Assembly (NCBI RefSeq): GCF_029689945.1
Contig: NZ_CP121451.1
Location: forward strand, 3,844,001-3,908,000
Direction of reading: 5' to 3'
Length of the DNA stretch: 64,000 nucleotides
Source of the DNA: Paenibacillus amylolyticus
GTDB taxonomy: Bacteria; Bacillota; Bacilli; Paenibacillales; Paenibacillaceae
Shown here one piece after another: positions 38,349-46,886 of the stretch. The translations under genes were made by a program, and so were the position numbers. Every line of letters starts with the position of its first letter. The first letter of the stretch is position 1. A model generated the notes under the pieces. The model had not been told where the DNA came from and ran no database searches. It saw only the letters and a program-made list of their open reading frames with translations.

Positions 38349-39158
38349 GTGATTAAGGCCTATCTGATTGACTTGGATGGTACGCTCTACCATGGCAGAC
38401 ATCGTATCGAAGGAGCCGATCAGCTTATTCGAACACTGCAAGAGCTAGGAAAACCGTATTTATTTGTAACAAATAATTCTTCTCGCACACCACAAGGTGT
38501 GGCGGATCACCTGAACGGGATGGGCATACCTGCCGATGCGTCTCAAGTATGTACTTCTGCTGTGGCAGCTGCTGAATACGTTGCTGAAGAGTCTCAGGGT
38601 GCAAAAGTGGCTTGTATTGGCGAGGGTGGACTGCTGCAAGCCATAGAAGAAGCAGGGCTGCAGTTGACAGAAGATGCACCGGATTACGTCATACAGGGGA
38701 TTGATCGTGAATTTTCCTATCACAAATTGACGAAGGCACTCCGGTGGATTAATGCAGGATCCAAATTCATCATGACCAACCCGGATCTGCAGCTTCCTTC
38801 CGATGACGGACTGACGCCTGGGGCGGGAACGATTGGAGCAGCCATTGAAGCTGCAACCGGAGTTCGTCCCACAGTGATAGGCAAGCCATCCAGTGTTATA
38901 ATGAAGTCGGCCATCAGCCGGCTAAATCTGGCGTCTCATGAAGTTGCAGTGATCGGAGACAATATGCGAACCGATATTGCAGCTGGAGTGGCAGCAGGTT
39001 GTGAGACGTTGCTGGTACTTACCGGTGTGACAACACGGGATAATATGGACGGACACATTCAAGCAGCCAAGGCTCGACCTGATCATGTGTTTGAAGATTT
39101 GCATAAATTGATGGAGTGGCTGTCGCAAGAGACAGACCAAGCTTCCAAAAAGGGGTAA
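38349..39158 (+). CDS. HAD-IIA family sugar phosphatase (NagD/AraL-like)
   Basis: A 269-residue phosphatase with motif I LIDLDGTLYHG, motif II VTNNSSRTP, cap type C2A in the middle, motif III Lys in GKPSSVIM and motif IV VIGDNMRTDI. This is the TIGR01457-type group of Firmicute p-nitrophenyl or sugar phosphatases. GTG 38349 follows AAGGAAG with nine bases between; GTG 38340 is too close. It is followed after six bases by the Fpg/Nei gene, so they are co-transcribed. The physiological substrate is unknown. Confidence 0.87.
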   Translation: MIKAYLIDLDGTLYHGRHRIEGADQLIRTLQELGKPYLFVTNNSSRTPQGVADHLNGMGIPADASQVCTSAVAAAEYVAEESQGAKVACIGEGGLLQAIEEAGLQLTEDAPDYVIQGIDREFSYHKLTKALRWINAGSKFIMTNPDLQLPSDDGLTPGAGTIGAAIEAATGVRPTVIGKPSSVIMKSAISRLNLASHEVAVIGDNMRTDIAAGVAAGCETLLVLTGVTTRDNMDGHIQAAKARPDHVFEDLHKLMEWLSQETDQASKKG

Positions 39159-39164
39159 TGTACG

Positions 39165-39985
39165 ATGCCGGAACTGCCGGAAATGGAAAATTACCGGACC
39201 TTGCTGTCCGAGAAAATACTTGATCTACCGATTACAGGTGTTGTAATTAATCGTGATAAAACGATAAATACGGAGCCTGAAATTTTCATCAATGAACTTA
39301 CAGGCAATCGTATTATATTTGTTGAGCGCCGAGCGAAACATCTGATTTTCCACTTGGCTAATGGCAAACGTCTGGTGCTGCACCTTATGTTGGGCGGAAT
39401 GATTTTCTGGGGCACGGAAGAGGAACGCCCTAATCGTTCCACACAGGTGGAAATCCAGTTTGGAGATCATATTTTGTTCTTTATTGGACTGCGCTTGGGA
39501 TATTTACATCTGCTTACTTCAAAAGAAACCGAAGCGGCAATGTCCGATCTTGGACCTGAACCGTTGGATCGACGGATGAACGTGGAACGTTTTGCTTCTC
39601 TGTTGAAAGGTCGTCGGGGCACGCTCAAAACAACCTTGGTGAACCAACATATCATTGCAGGGATTGGCAACTGTTATTCGGATGAAATTGCGTTTGCTGC
39701 AGGTCTGAGACCAAGCTCCAAAACGCAGAACATCGCGACTTCACCTGAGCTGACGGAGCGCTTGTTCCATTCGATGCAGTCCGTGTTGCGCGAAGCAGCA
39801 TCTGAAGGTGGATATATGGAAATGCCACTGATGCAAGGGGATACGAAGACAGGAAGCTTTGACGAGCAATGTCGGGTGTACGATCGGGAAGGCGAGACTT
39901 GTCCGCGCTGCGGGGAACGATTGAACGAGTGGAAATTACGGGCAAGAAGGCATTCTTCTGTCCGAAATGCCAGCATGAAGCCTAA
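39165..39985 (+). CDS. Fpg/Nei family DNA glycosylase (apparent frameshift)
   Basis: This is a base-excision-repair glycosylase of the formamidopyrimidine/endonuclease VIII group, 273 residues once corrected. The mature N-terminal Pro2 and Glu3 of PELPEMENYR are the catalytic pair, with a helix-two-turn-helix near NQHIIAGIGNCYSDE. The zinc finger begins CPRCGER. As read the frame runs past the finger into the next gene. One A restored near 39920 gives RIERVEITGKKAFFCPKCQHEA and a stop at 39985. Several MutM hallmarks differ (HLMLGGM, GLRLGYLHL), so it is probably a second, diverged paralogue rather than the main MutM. Confidence 0.85.
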
Positions 39986-40823
39986 CAACGGAATCGGGGC
40001 ACATGTCAGCACGAGAGGTGGATTTCTACAGGCAGCCAAGAGAGCACATGCGATGGGAGCAACGGCGTTTCAGTATTTTCCGAAGAACCCGCGTAGTCTT
40101 GGTCTGAAAAGTCTGGATCTCAAGGATGCTGAGCAGTGCAGGGATTGGTGTGAACAGCATGGACTGGCTTCGATTGCTCATTCACCCTATCCTACGAATC
40201 CGGCGTTGGGCATGACCCGTGGAGAGGCGGGGTTTCATGCTACAATAGCTTCTATTCGCAATGATCTTGAAATTTCGAATGCTTGCGGTTCTGTCGGGAC
40301 GGTGGTCCATTTTGGACATATCAAAACAAATGATCCGCTGGAGGGGTATCAGAACCTCATTCATTGTCTGGATACCGCCTTGGAGAATTGGAATGGTCAT
40401 TCGAAGGTGCTGCTTGAGAATCAGGCAGGTGATCATGGCCCCATGGGCACGACCATGGAAGAAATGATACAGATTCGCAAATTAAGCCGATATCCGGAGC
40501 ATATTGCTTTTTGCTTTGACACATGCCATGCTTTTGCTTCAGGTCTGTGGTCGTCAGGCAACGAAGCGGCAATGCTCGACAAGGGCAGGGTGCTCGGATA
40601 CTGGGATGATGTTGCTGCTGTACATTTTAATGATTCCAAATATGCGTCTGGTTCGTGCAAGGATAGACACGCGAGGATCGGACAGGGATATATCGGAAAT
40701 GAATCAATGAAAGCATTGTTAGCTGCGCCTGAGTTCCAAAAAGCGGTGGTTGTGCTTGAGACAGAAACGGGCGAAGATGGAACGCACCGTGATGACATAG
40801 CGCTCATGCGTTCCTGGCTATAA
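39975..40823 (+). CDS. nfo: Deoxyribonuclease IV (endonuclease IV)
   Basis: Endonuclease IV cleaves the backbone at abasic sites. The 282-residue TIM barrel begins NNGIGAHVSTRGG and shows zinc-ligand segments HSPYPTN, VVHFGH, LLENQAG, CFDTCHAFASG, AVHFNDSK and ETETGEDG. ATG 39975 overlaps the corrected stop of the glycosylase gene by 11 bases, so the glycosylase and AP endonuclease are coupled and act in sequence. The apparent single long frame with the upstream gene comes from the missing base, not a true fusion. Confidence 0.93.
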   Translation: MKPNNGIGAHVSTRGGFLQAAKRAHAMGATAFQYFPKNPRSLGLKSLDLKDAEQCRDWCEQHGLASIAHSPYPTNPALGMTRGEAGFHATIASIRNDLEISNACGSVGTVVHFGHIKTNDPLEGYQNLIHCLDTALENWNGHSKVLLENQAGDHGPMGTTMEEMIQIRKLSRYPEHIAFCFDTCHAFASGLWSSGNEAAMLDKGRVLGYWDDVAAVHFNDSKYASGSCKDRHARIGQGYIGNESMKALLAAPEFQKAVVVLETETGEDGTHRDDIALMRSWL

Positions 40824-40842
40824 TGGGGAGAGGAGCGATTGT

Positions 40843-41184
40843 ATGCATGTTTTTTTGGATGATTATCGGGCCTGTCCGAAAGGATTTGTTCTGGCAACGA
40901 ATGCTGAAGAGTGCCTGATGCTGCTAAGAGAAGGTGACGTGGACATTTTGTCTCTGGATTATGAGCTTGGTCCGGATTCGCCAAGTGGTGGTGAGGTTGC
41001 GGCATCCATTGTACGGGAAGGTTTATTTCCGCGTGAAATTTATTTGCATACATCCAGTATGTATGGGAAACGCCAGATGTATGAGATCTTATACAGCAAC
41101 AAACCCGATTCGGTAACCATTCATAATGGTCCAATGACGGGCGAGGTTATGCTGCGTGTTGCTGCGGGAGAAGAACGTCCATGA
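40843..41184 (+). CDS. Cyclic-phosphate processing receiver domain (cREC) protein
   Basis: This 113-residue single-domain protein begins HVFLDDYR and has ILSLDYELG in the phospho-acceptor strand and IYLHTSS in the next. It matches the stand-alone receiver-like domains called cREC, thought to handle cyclic-phosphate or other nucleic-acid end chemistry. The assignment is from pattern memory only. It lies just after nfo and overlaps the next gene by four bases (ATGA), making a coupled run. Confidence 0.65.
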   Translation: MHVFLDDYRACPKGFVLATNAEECLMLLREGDVDILSLDYELGPDSPSGGEVAASIVREGLFPREIYLHTSSMYGKRQMYEILYSNKPDSVTIHNGPMTGEVMLRVAAGEERP

Positions 41185-41498
41185 AGCCAATTACATCCAA
41201 AATGTTAATGCGCGGCGTATGGGAAGGCATGCCACAGGCTGTATTTATATATACCCCTTTATGTGGGACATGTGCGGCAGCACGACGTATGTTGGAGGTC
41301 GTTGAGCACATGCTGCCAGAAGGTATTTTATCCGAAATGAACATCCATGACATTCCTGAACTTGTACAGCAATTTCAAATATCAAGCGTGCCTGCAGTAA
41401 TGCTGTTTGACGGGCAGCAAGATGTTCCAAAAATGGTTTATCGGATGAGCTCTGTGGAGCATCTGCTCACGGAGATTCGGAAGGCGGTGCTGAAATGA
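41181..41498 (+). CDS. Thioredoxin-fold protein
   Basis: This 105-residue protein has the redox motif CGTC after IYTPL, the cis-Pro SSVPAVMLF, and a helical end. It is a small cytoplasmic thioredoxin-like oxidoreductase; partner unknown. It starts within the stop of the cREC gene (ATGA overlap) and ends in ATGA with the ABC ATPase gene, so all three are translationally linked. About residues 1-12 form a longer N-terminal strand than in minimal thioredoxins. Confidence 0.8.
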   Translation: MKPITSKMLMRGVWEGMPQAVFIYTPLCGTCAAARRMLEVVEHMLPEGILSEMNIHDIPELVQQFQISSVPAVMLFDGQQDVPKMVYRMSSVEHLLTEIRKAVLK

Positions 41499-42274
41499 AT
41501 ATAATCTCAATGGAACATGTCTCACTTCGACGAGAAGAGAATCAGATTTTGGACAATGTGCATTTGCGCATCGAACAAGGTGAACATTGGGTTATTCTGG
41601 GGCGGAATGGTTCTGGCAAAACAACGTTGTTGGAAATGATGAACGGATATATGTTTCCAAGCCAGGGACGCATTGAAGTACTCGGTAATCTGTATGGACA
41701 GTGTGACGTCAGGGAAGTACGTAAGGAAATCGGTTATATCAGCCAAACGTTGATTGAGAAACTCACACCGAGAGATCCGGTATGGGAAGTTGTCGCTACA
41801 GGAGCTTATGCTTTTTTGCGTTTTTATCAGACCATTCCTGATGAAGTCAAAGCCAAGGCACTGAGTTTGCTAGATGGCATGGGCTTTGCTAATCTGGCCA
41901 ATAATCCTCTCGGAACGTTGTCTCAAGGGGAGCGCAAAAAAGTCATGCTTGCTCGGTCATTAATGGCTGAACCGAAATTGCTGATTATGGACGAGCCTTG
42001 TGCCGGGTTGGACTTATATGAGCGTGAGAAAATGTTGGCTGAGATTGATCGTCTGCGCCAGCGTAACATTACAGTGGTGTATGTAACGCATCATGTTGAA
42101 GAGATCGTACCTTTATTTACGCATGTGGCTTTAATCCGCGATGGACGTATTGCTGCGGCTGGTCCCAAGCATGAAGTTTTGACACAAGATACAATTAAGC
42201 ATACGTACGATGTTCCAGTCGATATCCAATGGGATAACGGTCGTCCATGGATACACGTACGTTCTGGAGGGTAA
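41495..42274 (+). CDS. ABC transporter ATP-binding protein, YlmA-like
   Basis: A 259-residue stand-alone ABC ATPase with Walker A GRNGSGKTT at about 39-47, signature LSQGERKKV, Walker B LLIMDEPCAGLD and switch His in THHVEE. No permease gene is nearby. The YlmA type resembles ATPases tied to stress or RNA-related roles (ModF/PhrA-like) rather than transport; that is inference. It overlaps the thioredoxin gene and is followed after six bases by the RlmM-like gene, so it may act with them. Confidence 0.83.
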   Translation: MNIISMEHVSLRREENQILDNVHLRIEQGEHWVILGRNGSGKTTLLEMMNGYMFPSQGRIEVLGNLYGQCDVREVRKEIGYISQTLIEKLTPRDPVWEVVATGAYAFLRFYQTIPDEVKAKALSLLDGMGFANLANNPLGTLSQGERKKVMLARSLMAEPKLLIMDEPCAGLDLYEREKMLAEIDRLRQRNITVVYVTHHVEEIVPLFTHVALIRDGRIAAAGPKHEVLTQDTIKHTYDVPVDIQWDNGRPWIHVRSGG

Positions 42275-42280
42275 CACAAG

Positions 42281-43329
42281 TTGAGTACACAATCGTCATG
42301 GGAAGAAGGCAACTTCTCCCGTTTTATCTGCACAGCCAATCATGGTTTTGCCCCTTATGCACAGGAAGAATTGCGCCGTACGTTTGGTGCGGTCAAGAGC
42401 ACGGTACTCGTACCCGGAGAAATTTTGCTCGCCGGTCTGCCGGTAGCGGAGGAAGAAGTGGCAGGTAAATTGTTGGAAGATTATCCAACGTTTTTACGTC
42501 ATATCCAGCCTGTTCAGTTTCAGGAGAATACAGAAGATTCGGAGCAGTCTATCGAGAAATTGATTGCATTTGTATTGAATCATAAGGAACTGACGGGTGC
42601 TTCTGTTGTATTACAGGTACGGAAGACAGAAGGGTCCTTTTGGCAAGAAAATGCAGTCTCATTGAAGCAATTGCTGACAGAAAAGCTGGATGAGCTGGGT
42701 TGCGAATGGGTTGTACGTGATGCTGAATATGTCATTTCCGTATTTGCTGCGAATGATATGTTGTATGCTGGTGTATCCAGACCCGAACAGAACCTGTCAG
42801 ACTGGAGCGGCGGAGCCGTACGTTTTCAAAAAGAAGAGGGACAGATCTCGCGTGCCAAGTTCAAATTGCTTGAAGCCGAGCAAACGTTTGGCATTGACTT
42901 TACTTCCTTTCATAAAGCACTCGATATCGGTGCAGCACCAGGGGGATGGACCTCGTTCCTGCTTGAACGCGGGCTTGAAGTAACGGCTGTGGATCCGGCG
43001 AAGATGGATGCGACGCTACTGGCATCGCCAAAACTGACATTTTTGAAAAAAAATGCAGGGGATGTTCGTTTCCGTGAAGGAGAATTCGATCTGCTCGTAT
43101 GTGATATGAGTTGGAGTCCCAAGCTGATGAGCCGACTCGTATCCGATCTTCTATATAGTCTGCAACCTGGGGAACAGCGATTGTTACCGTGAAGTTATTG
43201 CATAAAAAACCGCTTGCACTCATTAAGGATGTTATCGATACGTTTGAGCGTTCGCGGATGCAGATCCAACGTTCCAAGCAGTTGTTTCATAACCGGGAAG
43301 AAATTACACTCTATATGGTCAAATATTAA
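42281..43329 (+). CDS. RlmM-like rRNA ribose methyltransferase (apparent frameshift)
   Basis: An RrmJ/FtsJ-type methyltransferase of 349 residues after correction. The N-terminal part is a THUMP-like RNA-binding region (about 1-170). The catalytic part has the SAM motif ALDIGAAPGGWTS, VTAVDPAKMD, and VCDMSW with catalytic Asp. As read the frame ends at 43192; one G restored in 43169-43172 gives LQPGGTAIVTVKLLHKKPL and the C-terminal strand up to 43329 with catalytic Lys and Glu. In E. coli RlmM makes Cm2498 of 23S rRNA; the exact site here is unknown. Start TTG 42281 follows CTGGAGGG. Confidence 0.82.
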
Positions 43330-43411
43330 GAGATTCAATCAACTTCTTAACGCACTAAAAATGGATTCAGGTATTATGAAATTGATTTGATTAAGCTCAT
43401 TAAATTTTTGC

Positions 43412-43441
43412 TTTACAATCTATTCCTGCCTGTACTATAAT
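43412..43441 (+). promoter_or_regulatory. Candidate sigma-A promoter before the Tad-like locus
   Basis: TTTACA (43412-43417), 18 bases, TATAAT (43436-43441). Transcription would begin near 43448 and read through the long hairpin before the kinase gene. Confidence 0.6.
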
Positions 43442-43470
43442 GATACCAATATTAACCATAACAAACCTGA

Positions 43471-43541
43471 GGGAAAGCATCCCGAAGCGAACGAAACCGG
43501 ATATCCGGTTTGTTCTTCTTCGGTGAAGCTTTCCCTTTTTT
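43471..43541 (+). terminator. Long perfect-stem terminator or attenuator before the kinase gene
   Basis: GGGAAAGC, CCGAAG and GAAC pair in order with GTTC, CTTCGG and GCTTTCCC, around the 18-base palindrome 43494-43511. A run of six T's follows (43536-43541). It terminates the RlmM-like transcript, but because a promoter lies upstream it could also act as an attenuator of the Tad-like operon. Confidence 0.8.
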
Positions 43542-43566
43542 GTTGTGTATTGAAGGAGGAATTGAT

Positions 43567-45045
43567 ATGAGATATCCGGCCAGGCTGGAACGCGGAAGCC
43601 TGCTGGGAGGTAGATATCGTATCGTATCCATTCTCGGCACAGGCGGAATGAGCCATGTATACGAGGCGGAGGATTTGAAGCTGCCGGGCAAGATATGGGC
43701 AATTAAAGAAAGTGTAACGGCTATGCCATATGAAGGCAGCATGGAGACAGAGGCTGCTCTCCTGACATCCCTTCGGCATCCAAGATTACCGCAAATTGTT
43801 GATTTTTTTGTCCCGGATGAAGACGGCTATACCTACTTGGTAATGGAATACATTGAAGGGTTAACGCTCAGTGAGTATTTCAAGCAGTGCCGAGGCAAGA
43901 TCCCGATGGAGCAGTTAACGGAGCTGGTGCTTCAATTGCTGGATGTGTTGAGTTATCTGCATAATCTTAATCCGCCGGTCATCTATAGGGATCTGAAACC
44001 ATCCAATATCATGATTACCCCGGAACATGAAGTAAGATTAATCGATTTTGGCATCGCCAGAAGTTACAAACCGCAAAGTGCGGAAGATACCGTCAAGTTG
44101 GGAACAGCTGGTTTCGCCGCTCCAGAACAATATGGCTCAGGTCAGACCGATGCCCGTTCAGATCTATATGGACTCGGAGCATTGCTGCTGTATCTTATGA
44201 CTAGTGGGGCCTATACGGAATGGATTCAAGGTGTGGAAAGTTCTATCCGGAGTGATGTGCCACGGACGTACATCCCTGTGGCAAGAAGATTGTTAAGATA
44301 TAATGCCGAGGAACGATTCCAATCTGCGGATGAGGTGCGGAAGGAACTGCTGCGAATACCCGGTGGAATAACGCCTGGTGGAGATGCAACCATGACCTTG
44401 AATGGCGGAACAAGAGTTATTGCCTTGACTGGTGCTTCATCTGGTGTAGGGGTTACCCATACAGCCATAGCAATCAGTCATTATCTCGAAAGGCAAAACT
44501 TTAAAGTCGCTGTGATTGAAATGTCACCTCGCTCTCAATCCTTTGCAAGAATTCAACAAATCGCTCAAGCGGGTAAACCTGTGCCAGCAGGCAGACAGTT
44601 TGCAGTGGACGGTGTGCATTATTGGAAACAATCCGGTCGAGCCGATATATTGTCATTGCTTGGAGGGAGTTATCAATTCATCGTGATGGATCTCGGCAGT
44701 GGTCAGGATCAGAACCGGCTGGAAGAATTCCTGCGAGCAGATCTGCCAATTGTGATAGGCTCAGGTGCGGAGTGGAGGCAGGCGGAGATAGGCGCTTTTG
44801 TTCGATCACATCATCGGTACCCTCAAGAGAAATGGATATATTGTCTGCCCCTCGCAGCCAATGAAGCAGTTCAGCGCATTCGTAAAACGCTGGATACATC
44901 GAGTGTGTATGGTCTGCCGCTACATATCGATCCTTTTGACAAGGACGCACAGATGGATAAGGTGTTTTCTCATATTTTAACGCATATGATGGCACAGCAG
45001 CCCAAGAAACGTTCGTTCTTTTCACGAAGGAAAGTACATGATTAG
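43567..45045 (+). CDS. Ser/Thr protein kinase fused to a MinD/ParA-like ATPase domain
   Basis: This 492-residue protein has an N-terminal Hanks-type kinase: Gly loop GTGGMSHVY (24-32), Lys47 in WAIKE, YRDLKPSN (140-147), DFG (160-162), and GTAGFAAPEQY as the activation/P+1 region. The C-terminal half (about 283-475) is a Rossmann ATPase of the MinD/TadZ type: RVIALTGASSGVGVTHTA replaces the usual Walker A, with a lost Lys, then VAVIEMSPRS and IVMDLGSGQD. No membrane helix or PASTA domain is present, so it is cytoplasmic. ATG 43567 follows AAGGAGGA. It heads a run of assembly genes, suggesting phospho-control of the machine. Confidence 0.85.
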   Translation: MRYPARLERGSLLGGRYRIVSILGTGGMSHVYEAEDLKLPGKIWAIKESVTAMPYEGSMETEAALLTSLRHPRLPQIVDFFVPDEDGYTYLVMEYIEGLTLSEYFKQCRGKIPMEQLTELVLQLLDVLSYLHNLNPPVIYRDLKPSNIMITPEHEVRLIDFGIARSYKPQSAEDTVKLGTAGFAAPEQYGSGQTDARSDLYGLGALLLYLMTSGAYTEWIQGVESSIRSDVPRTYIPVARRLLRYNAEERFQSADEVRKELLRIPGGITPGGDATMTLNGGTRVIALTGASSGVGVTHTAIAISHYLERQNFKVAVIEMSPRSQSFARIQQIAQAGKPVPAGRQFAVDGVHYWKQSGRADILSLLGGSYQFIVMDLGSGQDQNRLEEFLRADLPIVIGSGAEWRQAEIGAFVRSHHRYPQEKWIYCLPLAANEAVQRIRKTLDTSSVYGLPLHIDPFDKDAQMDKVFSHILTHMMAQQPKKRSFFSRRKVHD

Positions 45046-45071
45046 ACGAGATTACGAAAGGAGAGCCTCTT

Positions 45072-46094
45072 TTGTCTAAATTAAGAAAACAAAGCCGTCA
45101 ACTGATCTATGCCGGGCTTATCGGAGCAGGAGCTGTAGGGTTGGTGTTCGGAGGATACGTTATTTATAATGTCAAAACGATGGGGGATGTCAGGTCAGCC
45201 GTAGAAGCCCGGTATTTATCAGCATATGAGGAAAAGGAAGCTGAATTGAAGCAACAATGGAATTCCGGAGCACAAGGATGGGTAACGATTCGAGACATTG
45301 AAGCAGGTGAACCGATATTACCCGAGGATCTGAAGCTCATTGCTGTTCCGGATGCACAAGCACCGCGAAATCTCTGGTCCAGTACCAAGCAGATGGAAGG
45401 CCAAGTGGCCAAAATAGAGTTGAAAAAAGGAACAGCGATTACCACTGAGATGGTGTATGAGGATACACCTGCTCCGCCTGATTTAAGAAATCGAGAGCTG
45501 CAAGTTGTATTACTGCCATCTTCACTCGTTAAGGGAGATATTATTGATGTTCGTATCCAGTTCCCAACAGGGCAGGATTATGTTCTCTTATCAAAGAAAA
45601 AAGTGGAGCGGCTTAATGCAGCTACCCTATGGATTACGATGACGGAGGAAGAGATTCTGTCACTCTCAAGTGCAATTGTAGATGCCTATTTACATAAAGC
45701 TTCAATCTATGCCTTAACCTATGTAGAACCACAGTTCCAGACAGCTGCAATCGCGACGTATCCTGCCAATTCGGAAGTGTTGAAACTGCTGGAGAGTGAT
45801 CCGAATATTGTTCGAAGAGCAGAACAGGAGTTATCCAGACAGGTGCGAAGTTCGCTTGAAAGTTCACTGGCTGCCTCTGTGACAGCACCGTCAAAAGGCG
45901 TTGAACAGGATGTAGCACAATCCTCAGTTACCTATAACAGTCGTCCATCAGCAAATAATTCGGCATCATTGGATGGAGTCATGTGGAATGATGGTTCAGG
46001 AAACGGAGCAGGGGCTAATGCAGGAGGCGTAGATCAGTCTGCGGAAGCTTCACAATCAGATGAAAAGCAGAGTCTGTTAACGGGCGGAGAATAG
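45072..46094 (+). CDS. CpaB/RcpC-like SAF-domain membrane protein
   Basis: This 340-residue protein has one N-terminal membrane helix (about 11-32) and a short helical stalk. A SAF/beta-clip domain follows (GWVTIRDIEAGEPILPEDLK, about 70-130), as in Flp pilus protein CpaB/RcpC. A Ser/Asn/Gly-rich tail ends it. In Tad systems CpaB sits on the cell surface side and organises the secretion pore or wall passage. Start TTG 45072 follows AGGAGAG. It lies 26 bases after the kinase gene. Identity to known CpaB is not tested here. Confidence 0.72.
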   Translation: MSKLRKQSRQLIYAGLIGAGAVGLVFGGYVIYNVKTMGDVRSAVEARYLSAYEEKEAELKQQWNSGAQGWVTIRDIEAGEPILPEDLKLIAVPDAQAPRNLWSSTKQMEGQVAKIELKKGTAITTEMVYEDTPAPPDLRNRELQVVLLPSSLVKGDIIDVRIQFPTGQDYVLLSKKKVERLNAATLWITMTEEEILSLSSAIVDAYLHKASIYALTYVEPQFQTAAIATYPANSEVLKLLESDPNIVRRAEQELSRQVRSSLESSLAASVTAPSKGVEQDVAQSSVTYNSRPSANNSASLDGVMWNDGSGNGAGANAGGVDQSAEASQSDEKQSLLTGGE

Positions 46095-46172
46095 AGTCCA
46101 ATACGATTATATATTTTAATAGGATTCGGATAACAAGGCGTTTTTGGGAAAAAGAAGGGAGTTACAACATCT

Positions 46173-46886
46173 ATGCATACATGGATCTTTGCGGGTTTGT
46201 GTGAGAAGAATGATCTGATGCTATATCTTTGCAAGATATTGGCTTCAACAGGCAACAAGGTGTTGCTTGTAGATGGAACCTTACAGCAGAAGTATGGGTA
46301 CGGTGTAGGTGACAGTCAGCAGTCTTTGCGAATTACGGAATTTGAAGGATTTGATATCGCTTGTCATTTTGTCACTTCAGCAGCTGTAGAGAATCACCTT
46401 GAAGTCAATGGAGAGCGATTGGACAGTTATGACTATGTGTTATATGACATGGAGACCTCGCATTTTGCTTCACGTAATCTCTGGTTAACCGCTGATGTAA
46501 GAGTCTGGGTGAGTGATTATGAGCGTTACAATCTGGAGCGTGGCAAGGGCTGGTTGAAGCGGTTGCTTGAAGAACAGTCATTGCCTGGAGAACTGTCATT
46601 TCAGCGGCTCTTAATTAACGGGGTTGACTGCAAGCTTGAAGCTCGTTATCTGTGGGCGTATCTGGAGGGGAGTCCGTTTGTATGGACAGGAGAATCCTTA
46701 GTGCTTCCATGGGATGAGTTAACAGCAGCGGTTAAGCTTGAGAATGAGCATCATCGCCGAGTTCATCTGGGACCCTTGTCGCGCAATTACAAAAAATCGT
46801 TGTGTCGCGTGGTTGAGCAGTTAACAGGTTGGGAAAGTGTTCGCAGTCGTCGTGCGATGAAAGAAGCAGAAAGGATGAGAGCATGA
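46173..46886 (+). CDS. Degenerate MinD/TadZ-like protein
   Basis: This 237-residue protein has the beta-alpha framework of MinD/ParA ATPases: WIFAGLCEKND at the P-loop position, VLLVDGTL at the switch I strand, and YDYVLYDMET at the Walker B position. There is no Walker A Lys or Gly-rich loop, so it is unlikely to bind ATP in the usual way. Such degenerate ParA-like proteins (TadZ) localise Tad machines. It overlaps the next gene by ATGA. Function is inference from fold and context. Confidence 0.6.
   Translation: MHTWIFAGLCEKNDLMLYLCKILASTGNKVLLVDGTLQQKYGYGVGDSQQSLRITEFEGFDIACHFVTSAAVENHLEVNGERLDSYDYVLYDMETSHFASRNLWLTADVRVWVSDYERYNLERGKGWLKRLLEEQSLPGELSFQRLLINGVDCKLEARYLWAYLEGSPFVWTGESLVLPWDELTAAVKLENEHHRRVHLGPLSRNYKKSLCRVVEQLTGWESVRSRRAMKEAERMRA

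Noticed and set aside
39165..40823. A true Fpg-endonuclease IV fusion gene.
   Set aside because: One base restores a complete zinc finger, an ordinary stop and an overlapping nfo start; the fused reading lacks the second CxxC.
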